Assembly (NCBI GenBank): GCA_022510505.1
Contig: JAFLTL010000004.1
Location: 1 to 64,000 of the forward strand
Length of the DNA: 64,000 bases
Origin: Muribaculaceae bacterium
GTDB taxonomy: Bacteria > Bacteroidota > Bacteroidia > Bacteroidales > Muribaculaceae
Direction of reading: 5' to 3'
The notes under the pieces are model-generated. The model saw only the letters and a list, made by a program, of their open reading frames with translations. It ran no database searches and was not told the origin of the DNA. The translations under genes and the position numbers were made by a program. Below are positions 8,327 to 17,200 of the stretch, one piece after another (position 1 is the first letter of the stretch; every line of letters starts with the position of its first letter).

Positions 8327-10291
8327 ATGAAAAGACTAACCGTAATAGCATTCTCTATCATTGGATTCGTTTCAATTGCTGCAGCCAGAAATGCCACTGT
8401 TTATTCTCCTTCTGGCGATCTCAAGGCAATGTTGACTGATAACAAGGATGGAGAAATAACACTGACCATTGACGGATTTGACAAAACACTGTTGCCAACT
8501 TCTGTTATCGGCTTGGACATTCAGGGCAAACCACAGTCAAAGTACATCAAAAGCATTAAAAAAGGCAAGACTGTCAGTGAAACTGTCAACTCACCTTTTT
8601 ATCGTCAAAGCAGTTTTACTGTCAGCTATAATCCAATGACGATTCGCTTGTCTGATGGAACAGCCATTGAACTACGCGCCTACAATGACGGTATAGCCTA
8701 TCGGTTTGTGACAAACGAAAAGGATTCAGTCATAGTTAACAACGAAATAGCAAAGTTTGCTTTTCCGGCCGATAGCCATGCGTGGCTATCCTATTCCACT
8801 AATCCTGAGAAACCGTTTGCCATGGCGTTTCAGAATTTCTATGATGTCACTCCTCTTAAGGATGCAAAAGAGATTCCGGCCTTTCTTCCGGCTACCATTG
8901 ACCGAGGCGATAACGTGAAGGTGACACTTCTCGAATCAGATCTTGAATCCTATCCCGGAATGTTCCTGGTCGCAAATGAAAACGGATTGAATGCTAAGTT
9001 TCCCAATTATCCTTCTGCGACCGACTATTACAAATGGCGTCGACAACAATATGTCACTGAAGAAGAACCCTTCATAGCCAAAACACAGGGCACTCGAACC
9101 TATCCATGGAGAATTTTCGCTGTGTCGACCAACGACACTCAAATGCCCGTCAATAATCTTGTCTATGCACTCGCATCTCCATCACGAATTGCCGACACGT
9201 CATGGATTCAACCGGGAAAAGTTGCATGGGATTGGTGGAACGACTGGGGGCTGGCCGGAGTTCCTTTCAAACCGGGCATAAATATGGAAACCTATAAAGC
9301 CTACATCGACTTTGCTTCCGCCAATAATCTCCGTTATGTTATACTTGACGAAGGATGGTATGACGGAACTAAGGGCGACATCATGACCCCAATTGAAGAG
9401 CTTGATCTTCAAGAATTGATCGACTATGCAGCAGAGCGGAATGTCTCACTGGTCCTTTGGGCTGTTTTCAACGTCCTTGATGAAAAGCTTCAGGAAGCGT
9501 TTTCAACCTATTCTCAAATGGGTATTGCCGGATTCAAAGTTGATTTCCTTGACCGAGTCGACCAAACAGCAGTGGAGATGACCTACCGTATAGCTCAAGC
9601 AGCCGCCGAAAATAACCTTCTGCTTGATCTGCATGGTTTTTACACTCCCACAGGACTTAACCGCACCTACCCAAACATTCTCAACTTTGAAAGTGTCTTC
9701 GGAATGGAAGAAATGAAATGGAGTCCTGAAACTGTCGATATGCCCCTGTATGAAGTAACATTTCCATTCATTCGATTAATGGCCGGGCCAGTTGATTTCA
9801 CTCCGGGCGCGATGAGGAATGCATCCCGCACCAACTGGAAAGCCGTGTATAACGAACCCATGAGTCAGGGAACACGGGCTCACCAGCTCGCAACCTACGT
9901 CATTCATGACACGCCTTTCACTATGTTGGCCGATGCACCGACCAATTATACCGATACTGTTACCTTGAAATTCCTCTCGGAGGTTCCGGTTGAAATCGAT
10001 TCGACCCTGATTGTCGATGGAATAATTGGCGAATACATTGTTACGGCTCGTCGTGATCCACAAGGACGATGGTGGATTGGAGGGCAGACTTCCTGGGAAC
10101 CTCGCGACATAACCCTTGACTTCTCTTTCCTTCCCGACGGTGAATACCGTGGTTATATTCTCCGTGACGGTCCCAACGCCGACAAGATAGCCCATGACTA
10201 TCTCAAAGAGAATATTGACGTTACATCGCAAACCACGCTACCGATACACATGGCTTCAGGTGGCGGATTTGTCATCAAACTACAAAACTGA
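8327..10291 (+). CDS. glycoside hydrolase family 97 (SusB-like)
   Basis: A periplasmic alpha-glycosidase candidate of about 654 residues. I chose the start at 8327, because MKRLTVIAFSIIGFVSIAAA is a clean signal peptide. A start at 8306 would overlap the exbB stop by 11 bases. The GH97 N-terminal beta-sandwich is followed by the barrel: KVAWDWWNDWG, YVILDEGWYDG, GIAGFKVDFLDRVDQ and the C-terminal VEMTYRIAQ and MEEMKWS regions. The Asp in FKVDFLDR sits where retaining GH97 enzymes (alpha-galactosidase type) carry the nucleophile, so a retaining mechanism is more likely than the SusB inverting one. The substrate cannot be fixed from sequence. Confidence 0.9.
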   Translation: MKRLTVIAFSIIGFVSIAAARNATVYSPSGDLKAMLTDNKDGEITLTIDGFDKTLLPTSVIGLDIQGKPQSKYIKSIKKGKTVSETVNSPFYRQSSFTVSYNPMTIRLSDGTAIELRAYNDGIAYRFVTNEKDSVIVNNEIAKFAFPADSHAWLSYSTNPEKPFAMAFQNFYDVTPLKDAKEIPAFLPATIDRGDNVKVTLLESDLESYPGMFLVANENGLNAKFPNYPSATDYYKWRRQQYVTEEEPFIAKTQGTRTYPWRIFAVSTNDTQMPVNNLVYALASPSRIADTSWIQPGKVAWDWWNDWGLAGVPFKPGINMETYKAYIDFASANNLRYVILDEGWYDGTKGDIMTPIEELDLQELIDYAAERNVSLVLWAVFNVLDEKLQEAFSTYSQMGIAGFKVDFLDRVDQTAVEMTYRIAQAAAENNLLLDLHGFYTPTGLNRTYPNILNFESVFGMEEMKWSPETVDMPLYEVTFPFIRLMAGPVDFTPGAMRNASRTNWKAVYNEPMSQGTRAHQLATYVIHDTPFTMLADAPTNYTDTVTLKFLSEVPVEIDSTLIVDGIIGEYIVTARRDPQGRWWIGGQTSWEPRDITLDFSFLPDGEYRGYILRDGPNADKIAHDYLKENIDVTSQTTLPIHMASGGGFVIKLQN

Positions 10292-10308
10292 CCCAAATCT
10301 ATCATAGT

Positions 10309-10342
10309 AAAAAAGGTGGAGAGCTTCCTCTCCACCTTTTTA
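10309..10342. terminator. bidirectional terminator
   Basis: AAAAAGGTGGAGA and TCTCCACCTTTTT form a perfect stem around GCTTCC, with A/T tracts on both sides. It lies between the convergent GH97 and SPOR genes. Confidence 0.9.
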
Positions 10343-10366
10343 TTTTTAAATTATCTATTTAAGACA

Positions 10367-10870
10367 TTATGGCCGGATAATCACATAAGGAAAAGGCTTG
10401 GAGATCGAAACGTGATTAGCAAATATTAGCTGGTGCAACATGTGCTCGGCGTCATTTGCGTTCAGAAAACTTCCCGCTATGACATAATAGTTCTCATCTC
10501 TGTCCTCGGCAACAAATGCATGTATGTAACCATCGCGACGCAGTTTCTGTACCATGTCGCGTGCGTTGAACAACTGCCTGAATGTCGCAGCCGCTACATT
10601 AAACCGTTCGACCTGTCCGGTTTGAATTCCTGGTGTGGTTGTTGTCGAAAGGTAAGCAAACTTGGCAGGAAACACTACACCGTCGACCTCAACAGTATCG
10701 GGAGCCGCTTCACGATACATTTGGGCATATACTTCTGCGTCAAGTTCATCACCGGCATTTCCCGATTTTGCTGTCTCATAGGCTCTCTTATAGTTAGCTT
10801 CCGATGTTTTGCAGGATACAACACCGGTCAACATTATCAATCCGACTGCTATTAAAGATATTATTTTCAT
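10367..10870 (-). CDS. SPOR-domain lipoprotein
   Basis: A predicted lipoprotein of 167 residues: the signal peptide ends in the lipobox LTGVVSC, placing Cys20 at the membrane. The C-terminal half (VERFNVAAATFRQLFNARDMVQKLRRDGYIHAF...YYVIAGSFLNANDA) has the repeated beta-alpha-beta pattern of SPOR domains, which bind glycan strands stripped of peptides, often at the division site. It lies 53 bases after the GlmU-like gene on the same strand and is probably cotranscribed with it. Confidence 0.75.
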   Translation of the reverse strand: MKIISLIAVGLIMLTGVVSCKTSEANYKRAYETAKSGNAGDELDAEVYAQMYREAAPDTVEVDGVVFPAKFAYLSTTTTPGIQTGQVERFNVAAATFRQLFNARDMVQKLRRDGYIHAFVAEDRDENYYVIAGSFLNANDAEHMLHQLIFANHVSISKPFPYVIIRP

Positions 10871-10923
10871 ATGCTATTATATTATGTTGTTCGTTATTAA
10901 GTTTTTCTGTTAACAGATGATAC

Positions 10924-12126
10924 TCAATTTTTCAACGCTTTGGCAAACTCGAAGATGTGATTGAACAAGATCTCGTCAACTTTCGTCAACTCCTTCCCGC
11001 GACGCGCCATTACTCGACTCGCCGTCTGGAAGAACTGAGGTAGTGACACGTCCTCAAAACCTGAAGCACCGCCATCGCTAAACGAAGGAATGAAGTTCCG
11101 GGGAAATCCCGATCCATGAATGTTACACCCGACTCCTACTACCGTTCCGGTGTTGAACATTGTGTTGATTCCTGCCTTGGTGTGGTCTCCCATTATCAAA
11201 CCGCAGAACTGAAGTCCTGTTTTGCGGAATTTCTTTTCACGATAATTCCATAGTTTTACCTGGGAATAATCATTCTTCAGATTTGATGCCGAACAGCCTG
11301 CTCCGATGTTACACCATTTCCCTATTACGGCATTTCCCAGAAAGCCGTCGTGAGCTTTGTTGGAATACCCCTGAAAAACCACATTGTTGAGCTCTCCCCC
11401 GACTTTACACCAGGGACCGAGGGTCGTTCCCGGGTAAATTTTAGTTCCCATGTTTACCGTCGAATGTTCCCCGATAGCTATGGGACCGCGAAGCGAGGCG
11501 CCTTCCATCACTTTTGCACCGGGGCCAATCCAAATAGGACCTTCACGAAGATTGAATGTGGCTCCTATGGCTTCGGCACCCTCATCAAGAAACAATTGTG
11601 AACCGTCACCGATTATGTGGCATCCTATCAGTTGGCCTGTTCCTCGCCTACCCCTTGTCAAACGTTCGAAATCCTTGGCTATCCACTCCGAGTTTTTCAA
11701 AAACTGGTCATAGAGATAGTCGATACGTTCCAACTTATCATCAGGGAATTCCAAAACATTAGAGTTCTCTCGATTAAGCCAGCCTGAACAGGTCCCTCGA
11801 TAAGCGATCATCTTATTGGCCGAACATAAACGGGTATCCTCGGGTAAGGAGGCTAGCGCATCTATAAGTTCGTCTGTCGGCAGAACATTCCCGGCGATGT
11901 ATAACGAATCATCATCACAGTCGGCGACGGGTAGGCCATGGGCCGATTGGATATAGGGCGCGACTTGATAGGCCACTTTTGTTGCATATTCGCTCCATTT
12001 GTCGAGAATAGTCGTTATGCCGACCCTTAATTTACATTCGGGACGAGTGAAAGTCAAAGGTAAAAGATCGAGCCATGACTCATAAGTGTCAAAGAAAACT
12101 ATGGTTCCCGAAAGTTTATCTTCCAC
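10924..12126 (-). CDS. GlmU-like putative sugar nucleotidyltransferase with left-handed beta-helix
   Basis: A 400-residue protein. The N-terminal half is a divergent nucleotidyltransferase-like region (SGTIVFFDTYESWLDLLPLTFTRPECKLRVG...) known from Bacteroidetes GlmU-family proteins. The C-terminal half is a hexapeptide-repeat beta-helix (IGPGAKVMEGASLRG, IAIGEHSTVNMG, IGKWCNIGAGC), as in acyltransferases. It may make or modify an activated amino sugar, but the classic GlmU glycine-rich motif is not evident, so substrate and reaction are unassigned. It is divergent from topA and shares a 110-base promoter gap. Confidence 0.75.
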   Translation of the reverse strand: MEDKLSGTIVFFDTYESWLDLLPLTFTRPECKLRVGITTILDKWSEYATKVAYQVAPYIQSAHGLPVADCDDDSLYIAGNVLPTDELIDALASLPEDTRLCSANKMIAYRGTCSGWLNRENSNVLEFPDDKLERIDYLYDQFLKNSEWIAKDFERLTRGRRGTGQLIGCHIIGDGSQLFLDEGAEAIGATFNLREGPIWIGPGAKVMEGASLRGPIAIGEHSTVNMGTKIYPGTTLGPWCKVGGELNNVVFQGYSNKAHDGFLGNAVIGKWCNIGAGCSASNLKNDYSQVKLWNYREKKFRKTGLQFCGLIMGDHTKAGINTMFNTGTVVGVGCNIHGSGFPRNFIPSFSDGGASGFEDVSLPQFFQTASRVMARRGKELTKVDEILFNHIFEFAKALKN

Positions 12127-12170
12127 GTCAGAAACTAGAAATTATTGGATTTTAAAGGTGTTTATAATGT

Positions 12171-12179
12171 GCAAAAATA
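12171..12179 (-). promoter_or_regulatory. -7 box of the GlmU-like/SPOR genes
   Basis: The minus strand reads TATTTTTGC, an exact TAnnTTTG match, about 45 bases before the GlmU-like start. Confidence 0.55.
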
Positions 12180-12210
12180 AAAAATATATTTGGCCTGCAG
12201 GTATTTTTGT

Positions 12211-12219
12211 TAATTTTGC
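12211..12219 (+). promoter_or_regulatory. -7 box of topA
   Basis: TAATTTTGC lies 17 bases before the topA ATG at 12237, with a TTTG at 12189-12192 in the -33 position. This placement rules out the earlier in-frame ATG at 12207, which would be upstream of the transcript. Confidence 0.65.
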
Positions 12220-12236
12220 ACGCCAAAAGATGTAAA

Positions 12237-14558
12237 ATGAGTAAGAATCTTGTCATAGTTGAGTCACCTGCTAAGGCCAAAACAATTGAAAAATTCCTTG
12301 GTAAAGATTTCAAGGTCGTTTCAAGCCACGGTCACATCAGGGATTTGAAAAAATCAAACCTGAGTGTTAATGTCGAAAAGGGATTTGCACCAATCTATGA
12401 AATTCCCGCCGACAAAAAACAACTCGTCAGCGAACTGAAAAAGGCGGCTAAAGAAGCGGACGTCGTTTGGCTTGCCTCCGATGAAGACCGCGAAGGAGAA
12501 GCAATCGCATGGCACTTAGCCGAAGTGCTGGGACTCGATATTGCAACTACAAGGAGAATCGTTTTCCACGAAATAACAAAGAATGCTATCCTACACGCAA
12601 TTGAGAATCCCAGAACTATCGACCTTAACCGCGTCGATGCACAGCAAGCTCGAAGGGTGCTCGACCGTATTGTGGGTTTTGAACTTTCACCCGTGCTCTG
12701 GCGTAAAATTAAACCCGCCCTTTCGGCAGGTCGAGTCCAGTCGGTCGCTGTCCGTTTAATTGCCGACCGAGAAAATGAAATAGAAGAGTTCAATTCGACC
12801 CCCTATTATAGAGTGACCGGAAATTTCATGACTCCCGGAGGAGTTACCGTTACGGCGGAACTGAACAAACGTTTGCCTGATAGGTTCGCAGCTGTCGAAT
12901 TCCTTGAAAAATGTAAGAAATCATCTTTTGAAATTATCGACGTCACCAAGAAACCACTAAAAAAATCACCGGCTCCTCCTTTCACTACATCAACACTACA
13001 ACAGGAAGCCTCAAGAAAACTCGGTTTCTCGGTGGCTCAGACTATGAGAGTCGCTCAGAAACTCTATGAAGACGGTCTTATTACCTACATGAGAACCGAC
13101 TCTCTAAACCTTTCCGATACCGCCCTGAAAGCCATTAGTGTGGAAATCTCCAAGGCTTATGGAGTAAAATATGTCAAAAAACACATCTATCACACATCCT
13201 CAAAAGGGGCTCAGGAAGCTCACGAAGCTATTCGTCCCACCTATTTCGACCGACACTCCATACTTGGAACTCCTCAGGAACAAAAACTATATGATCTGAT
13301 TTGGAAACGTGCAGTCGCTTCTCAAATGGCCGACGCACTTCTTGAGAAAACCACCATAACCGTCAAAGCTTCCGAAGTTAACGATGACTCAATGCTTTTC
13401 CACATCGAGGGAGAAACGGTTACATTCGACGGTTTTCTCAAAGTGTATCTTGAAGGAAACGATGAAGACGAAAAAACTTCCGAGTATAAAACACTTCCAT
13501 TAGTCGAAATTGGCGAAATCCTAGTCCCGGGAACAATCACGGCCTCGGAAAGATTCACACAACACCCGCCACGTTACACAGAAGCTTCACTGGTCAAAAA
13601 ACTTGAGGAACTTGGGATCGGACGACCTTCAACCTATGCTCCAACAATTCAAAACATAATTGACCGTCAATATGTTGAGCGTGGAACAAAAGAGGGGGTA
13701 AAGAGGGACTATAATGTTCTTGTGCTCGAAAACCAAAAGATTAAATCCACTCAAAAGAGCGAGATGACCGGTGCTGAAAAGGGTAAACTGGTTCCAACCG
13801 ACACCGGAAGAATTGTGAATGCTTATCTTACAGAGAAATTCCCTGATATCCTCGACTATAACTTTACCGCTAATATAGAAGAAAAAATCGATGAAATAGC
13901 AGCCGGACAACATGCCTGGAACGATGAAATCGGTAAATTCTATAAGGATTTCCATCCTGCTGTAGAAGACGCTCTTACCACACGAACCGAACATAAAGTT
14001 GGTGAGCGACTCATCGGACAGGATCCTTCAACCGGCGAGCCTGTTTATGTTAAAATCGGTCGTTTCGGACCAATGGTTCAAATCGGAGATACTGACAAAG
14101 ATACCAAACCTCGCTTTGCATCCCTTCTCAAAGGACAGTCCATGGCTACTTTAACTCTGGAGGAGGCCCTGAAACTATTTGAATTCCCCAGAAAACTCGG
14201 TGAACTGGATGGACATGAGATCTCGGTGGCCGTGGGACGATTCGGACCCTATGTCAAATGGGACAAACTGAACGCATCGGTTCCAAAGGACATTCAACCT
14301 TCTGAACTAACTCTCGAACAGGCTGTTCAATTAATCCGGGATAAAAAAGACGCCGAATCAAAACGCGTTATAAAGAGTTTCGACCAAGATGATATCAAAA
14401 TCCTCAATGGTCGCTACGGTCCCTATATAGCTCAAGGAAAAAATAATTTTAAAATTCCAAAGACTGTCACCGATCCGTCAAGTCTGACACTGGAAGAGGT
14501 TAAGGAAATAATCGCTACACCTCCTACCACAAAACGGTCAACCCGAAGCAGAAAATGA
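12237..14558 (+). CDS. topA: DNA topoisomerase I
   Basis: A type IA topoisomerase that relaxes negative supercoils by single-strand passage. The start MSKNLVIVESPAKAKTIEKF is the standard N-terminal TOPRIM motif, and the acidic TOPRIM DEDRE triad is at about residues 82-86. The active-site Tyr is in EDGLITYMRTDSLNLS (about residue 285). The usual zinc fingers are absent. Instead, the C-terminus has three Bacteroidetes-type repeats (GRFGPMVQIGD, GRFGPYVKWD, GRYGPYIAQG), ending in a basic tail. The 773-residue length is normal for the phylum. The stop overlaps the next gene by 4 bases. Confidence 0.97.
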   Translation: MSKNLVIVESPAKAKTIEKFLGKDFKVVSSHGHIRDLKKSNLSVNVEKGFAPIYEIPADKKQLVSELKKAAKEADVVWLASDEDREGEAIAWHLAEVLGLDIATTRRIVFHEITKNAILHAIENPRTIDLNRVDAQQARRVLDRIVGFELSPVLWRKIKPALSAGRVQSVAVRLIADRENEIEEFNSTPYYRVTGNFMTPGGVTVTAELNKRLPDRFAAVEFLEKCKKSSFEIIDVTKKPLKKSPAPPFTTSTLQQEASRKLGFSVAQTMRVAQKLYEDGLITYMRTDSLNLSDTALKAISVEISKAYGVKYVKKHIYHTSSKGAQEAHEAIRPTYFDRHSILGTPQEQKLYDLIWKRAVASQMADALLEKTTITVKASEVNDDSMLFHIEGETVTFDGFLKVYLEGNDEDEKTSEYKTLPLVEIGEILVPGTITASERFTQHPPRYTEASLVKKLEELGIGRPSTYAPTIQNIIDRQYVERGTKEGVKRDYNVLVLENQKIKSTQKSEMTGAEKGKLVPTDTGRIVNAYLTEKFPDILDYNFTANIEEKIDEIAAGQHAWNDEIGKFYKDFHPAVEDALTTRTEHKVGERLIGQDPSTGEPVYVKIGRFGPMVQIGDTDKDTKPRFASLLKGQSMATLTLEEALKLFEFPRKLGELDGHEISVAVGRFGPYVKWDKLNASVPKDIQPSELTLEQAVQLIRDKKDAESKRVIKSFDQDDIKILNGRYGPYIAQGKNNFKIPKTVTDPSSLTLEEVKEIIATPPTTKRSTRSRK

Positions 14559-15466
14559 AAAAGGGAGGTAGACTGACTAAGCCCGGGGCCGAAAGAAGTG
14601 GATTTCAACCCGATGTCATTGAGCACTATCAGGTAGAAACAGAGGGAAAACTTTTGGAATTCCTCTTCTCGGCTATGCCACATAGGAAACACACGACCGT
14701 CAAAAATCTTCTACAACACCGACAGATCGCCGTTAACGGTACACCAACGACCCAATTCGATCATCCGTTATCACCCGGCGATAAGATCGATGTAAACTTG
14801 TCGCGAGAATTCATCATATTTCGACATAGACGTGTGAAACTCGTCTATGAAGACGAGGACATTATCGTTATCGAAAAAGGGTATGGCTTGCTCTCCGTAG
14901 GAACAGGAAAAGCCAATGAAGAAACAGCCTACGATATCATGAAAGAATACCTCAAACTTAAGGATCCTCGCAACAAAATATTTGTCATTCACCGACTTGA
15001 CCGCGATACATCAGGACTTATGATGTTTGCCAAAAATCAGGAGGCAAAGGAAATAATGCAACATAACTGGAACAATATGGTGCTAAACCGAACCTATGTT
15101 GCAATGGTCGAAGGTACACCGGAAAATGAAAAAGGTACCATAAAAAGCTATCTTAAAGAAAATGCGGCATTCGAAGTTTATTCAACCGACAACCCCGAAG
15201 AAGGACAACTTGCCGTAACACGCTACAAAATACTGAAAAAGAAAGCCGGATATACCTTGTTGGAACTCGAACTCGACACCGGACGAAAGAACCAGATAAG
15301 AGTCCACATGAAAGACCTGGGTAACCCGATTGCCGGCGATAGAAAATACGGGGCAAAATCGAGTCCGGTTCATCGTTTGGCACTACATGCGCAAACGCTT
15401 CGTTTCGTACATCCGACAACACGAAAAGAAATGAATTTCGTGGCAAAATTACCCTGGCGATTCTGA
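14555..15466 (+). CDS. RluA-family pseudouridine synthase
   Basis: A 303-residue rRNA/tRNA uridine isomerase. An N-terminal S4-like segment (VKNLLQHRQIAVNG) is followed by the catalytic domain with the family motif IHRLDRDTSGLMMFA, whose second Asp is the nucleophile. Also visible are the RTYVAMVEG block and the C-terminal DTGRKNQIRVHM and NPIAGDRKYG motifs. Which uridine is modified cannot be decided between RluA, RluC and RluD types. It overlaps the topA stop by 4 bases, suggesting coupled expression. Confidence 0.92.
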   Translation: MKKGGRLTKPGAERSGFQPDVIEHYQVETEGKLLEFLFSAMPHRKHTTVKNLLQHRQIAVNGTPTTQFDHPLSPGDKIDVNLSREFIIFRHRRVKLVYEDEDIIVIEKGYGLLSVGTGKANEETAYDIMKEYLKLKDPRNKIFVIHRLDRDTSGLMMFAKNQEAKEIMQHNWNNMVLNRTYVAMVEGTPENEKGTIKSYLKENAAFEVYSTDNPEEGQLAVTRYKILKKKAGYTLLELELDTGRKNQIRVHMKDLGNPIAGDRKYGAKSSPVHRLALHAQTLRFVHPTTRKEMNFVAKLPWRF

Positions 15467-15516
15467 TTATTATACTTCATTCTTCCATTGAGGTTGGTTT
15501 GTCGGGATTATTTCAT

Positions 15517-15525
15517 TAATTTTGC
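15517..15525 (+). promoter_or_regulatory. -7 box of the DHH phosphoesterase gene
   Basis: TAATTTTGC ends 6 bases before the ATG at 15532, so the leader is very short or absent. A TTTG lies at 15498-15501, slightly closer than the usual -33 spacing. Confidence 0.55.
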
Positions 15526-15531
15526 ATATAG

Positions 15532-16563
15532 ATGATTTCCCATCCTCTGGATAGAAACAACGTAAAAAAATTATCACAACTCATCGAGACAGCCTCGGAA
15601 GTGATAATTACATGTCATGTCAAACCCGATGGCGATGCTGTTGGATCATCATTAGCGTTGTGTCATGTTTTAAGACAATTGGATAAAAACGCTCTGATTA
15701 TCACTCCAGACACTCCGCCTCGCTATCTTCGCTTTCTTCCGGGATTCAAGGATATATTCGTTTTCACTTCAAACAAGGAACTGTCCCAGGAATTCCTAAA
15801 CCGAGCAGATATCGTCTTCTGCCTTGACTTCAACAGCTTGTCGCGAGTTGACCAAATGACCGATATGCTCGCCTCATGCACTGCACCAAAGGTCATGATT
15901 GACCATCACATTGCTCCTGAACAGTTCTGTGACATCACCATCTCTTCTCATGAAGAATCATCAACCTGTGTGCTCCTGTATAAAGTTCTATGTGATCTGG
16001 GGTTAAAACCTATGATCGACAAGGAAACAGCCGCGTGTATCGCTACGGGAATGATGACCGACACGGGAAACCTATCTTATAACTGCAACGACCCCGACAT
16101 CTATACTGTTATGGCCGAATTACTTCGTTGCGGAATTGACAAAGTAAAACTTTGGGAAAACATCAACATCAAGAACGAAAACCAGCTGCGACTAAACGGA
16201 TTTGCAATTAGCCAACAAATGAAGCTTCTTTGCGAAGGGAAAGCCGCACTGATTACATTGACTCGAGAACAACTCGACAGCTTCAACTATCAGAAGGGAG
16301 ACACTGAAGGACTTGTAAACATTCCGCTTCAAATGGAAAATGTGATCATCTCGGTTTTCCTTCATGAAGAGCCTCGCTTCATAAAAGTTTCTATGCGTAG
16401 TAAAGGCGATATTGACGTAAACCTAATCTGCGAGAAAAATTTCAACGGAGGTGGACACAAGAATGCTGCCGGTGGCGAATTCCACGGCCCCATGCAAGAA
16501 GCGGTCAAAAAAGTTGAAAAATCTCTTGAAGAATATCTTGGAATCGTTCAAGCAAACGTATAA
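15532..16563 (+). CDS. DHH-family phosphoesterase (NrnA-like oligoribonuclease/pAp phosphatase)
   Basis: A 343-residue Mn-dependent phosphoesterase that degrades very short RNAs and/or dephosphorylates 3'-phosphoadenosine 5'-phosphate. Motifs in order: HVKPDGDAVGSSLAL (motif I, about residue 25), IVFCLDFNSLSRVD (II), MIDHHIAPE, the DHH signature (III, about 120), TGMMTDTGNLSYN (IV), and the C-terminal DHHA1 glycine cluster NGGGHKNAAGGEF. Its position before the DUF4827 lipoprotein gene and glmM is a conserved Bacteroidales order. Confidence 0.92.
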   Translation: MISHPLDRNNVKKLSQLIETASEVIITCHVKPDGDAVGSSLALCHVLRQLDKNALIITPDTPPRYLRFLPGFKDIFVFTSNKELSQEFLNRADIVFCLDFNSLSRVDQMTDMLASCTAPKVMIDHHIAPEQFCDITISSHEESSTCVLLYKVLCDLGLKPMIDKETAACIATGMMTDTGNLSYNCNDPDIYTVMAELLRCGIDKVKLWENINIKNENQLRLNGFAISQQMKLLCEGKAALITLTREQLDSFNYQKGDTEGLVNIPLQMENVIISVFLHEEPRFIKVSMRSKGDIDVNLICEKNFNGGGHKNAAGGEFHGPMQEAVKKVEKSLEEYLGIVQANV

Positions 16564-16569
16564 TTTCTA

Positions 16570-17154
16570 TTGATTATGAAAATCTTAAAAACTATAATTC
16601 TTTCGTTAACAGTGATAACATGCAGCGTGTTTGTCTCGTGTAATGACTCCAAAAGTTATGCCGAACTGTTAACCGATGAAAATCACGCCTGTAACGCTTT
16701 CCTAGCCGACCAGCGCGTTGAAAATGAAATTCCGGCCGATTCAGTTTTTGAAATCGGTGAAGACGCTCCTTACTATCGAATCGACGAAGAAGGCAATCTC
16801 TATATGCAGGTTCTTGATGCCGGTGACCCTAATGACAAGGCTGAATATGACGACCTGATTTATTTCCGTTTTATGAGACTGAATCTGAGCGATCTCTATT
16901 TCTACGGAGAAGATGCCGTCAGCTGGAATGGTAACGCCGACAACATGGCCTCATCACCCACAAGTTTCCGATTCCAGAATTATACTCTCTCGTCATCGTC
17001 GCAATACGGAGTGGGCATCCAAGCACCATTGAATTTCCTGGGTATCGGTTGCCGAGTAAACATCGTCATTAAATCACAATATGGCATGACTGAGGAGCTG
17101 GCATATGTAATCCCATTCCTTTACAACATACGATACTTCCGACCTCAAACTTAA
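16570..17154 (+). CDS. DUF4827 lipoprotein
   Basis: A 194-residue predicted lipoprotein: the signal peptide ends in VFVSC, giving the lipid-modified Cys. The body (DSVFEIGEDAPYYRIDEEG, DLIYFRFMRLNL, GVGIQAPLNFLGIGCRVN) matches the Bacteroidetes DUF4827 family, which has an FKBP-like fold. No activity is established. Start alternatives are ATG at 16570 (ATGATTATG is not used; MIM) or two codons later. Position between the DHH gene and glmM is typical for the family. Confidence 0.75.
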   Translation: MIMKILKTIILSLTVITCSVFVSCNDSKSYAELLTDENHACNAFLADQRVENEIPADSVFEIGEDAPYYRIDEEGNLYMQVLDAGDPNDKAEYDDLIYFRFMRLNLSDLYFYGEDAVSWNGNADNMASSPTSFRFQNYTLSSSSQYGVGIQAPLNFLGIGCRVNIVIKSQYGMTEELAYVIPFLYNIRYFRPQT

Positions 17155-17200
17155 CACCAAATAACTCCCTCTTAAAAATCACGAACTAGAATCCAATACC

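Noticed and set aside
12207..12236. Earlier in-frame ATG for topA
   Set aside because: It lies upstream of or within the -7 box at 12211-12219, and the family N-terminus begins at 12237.
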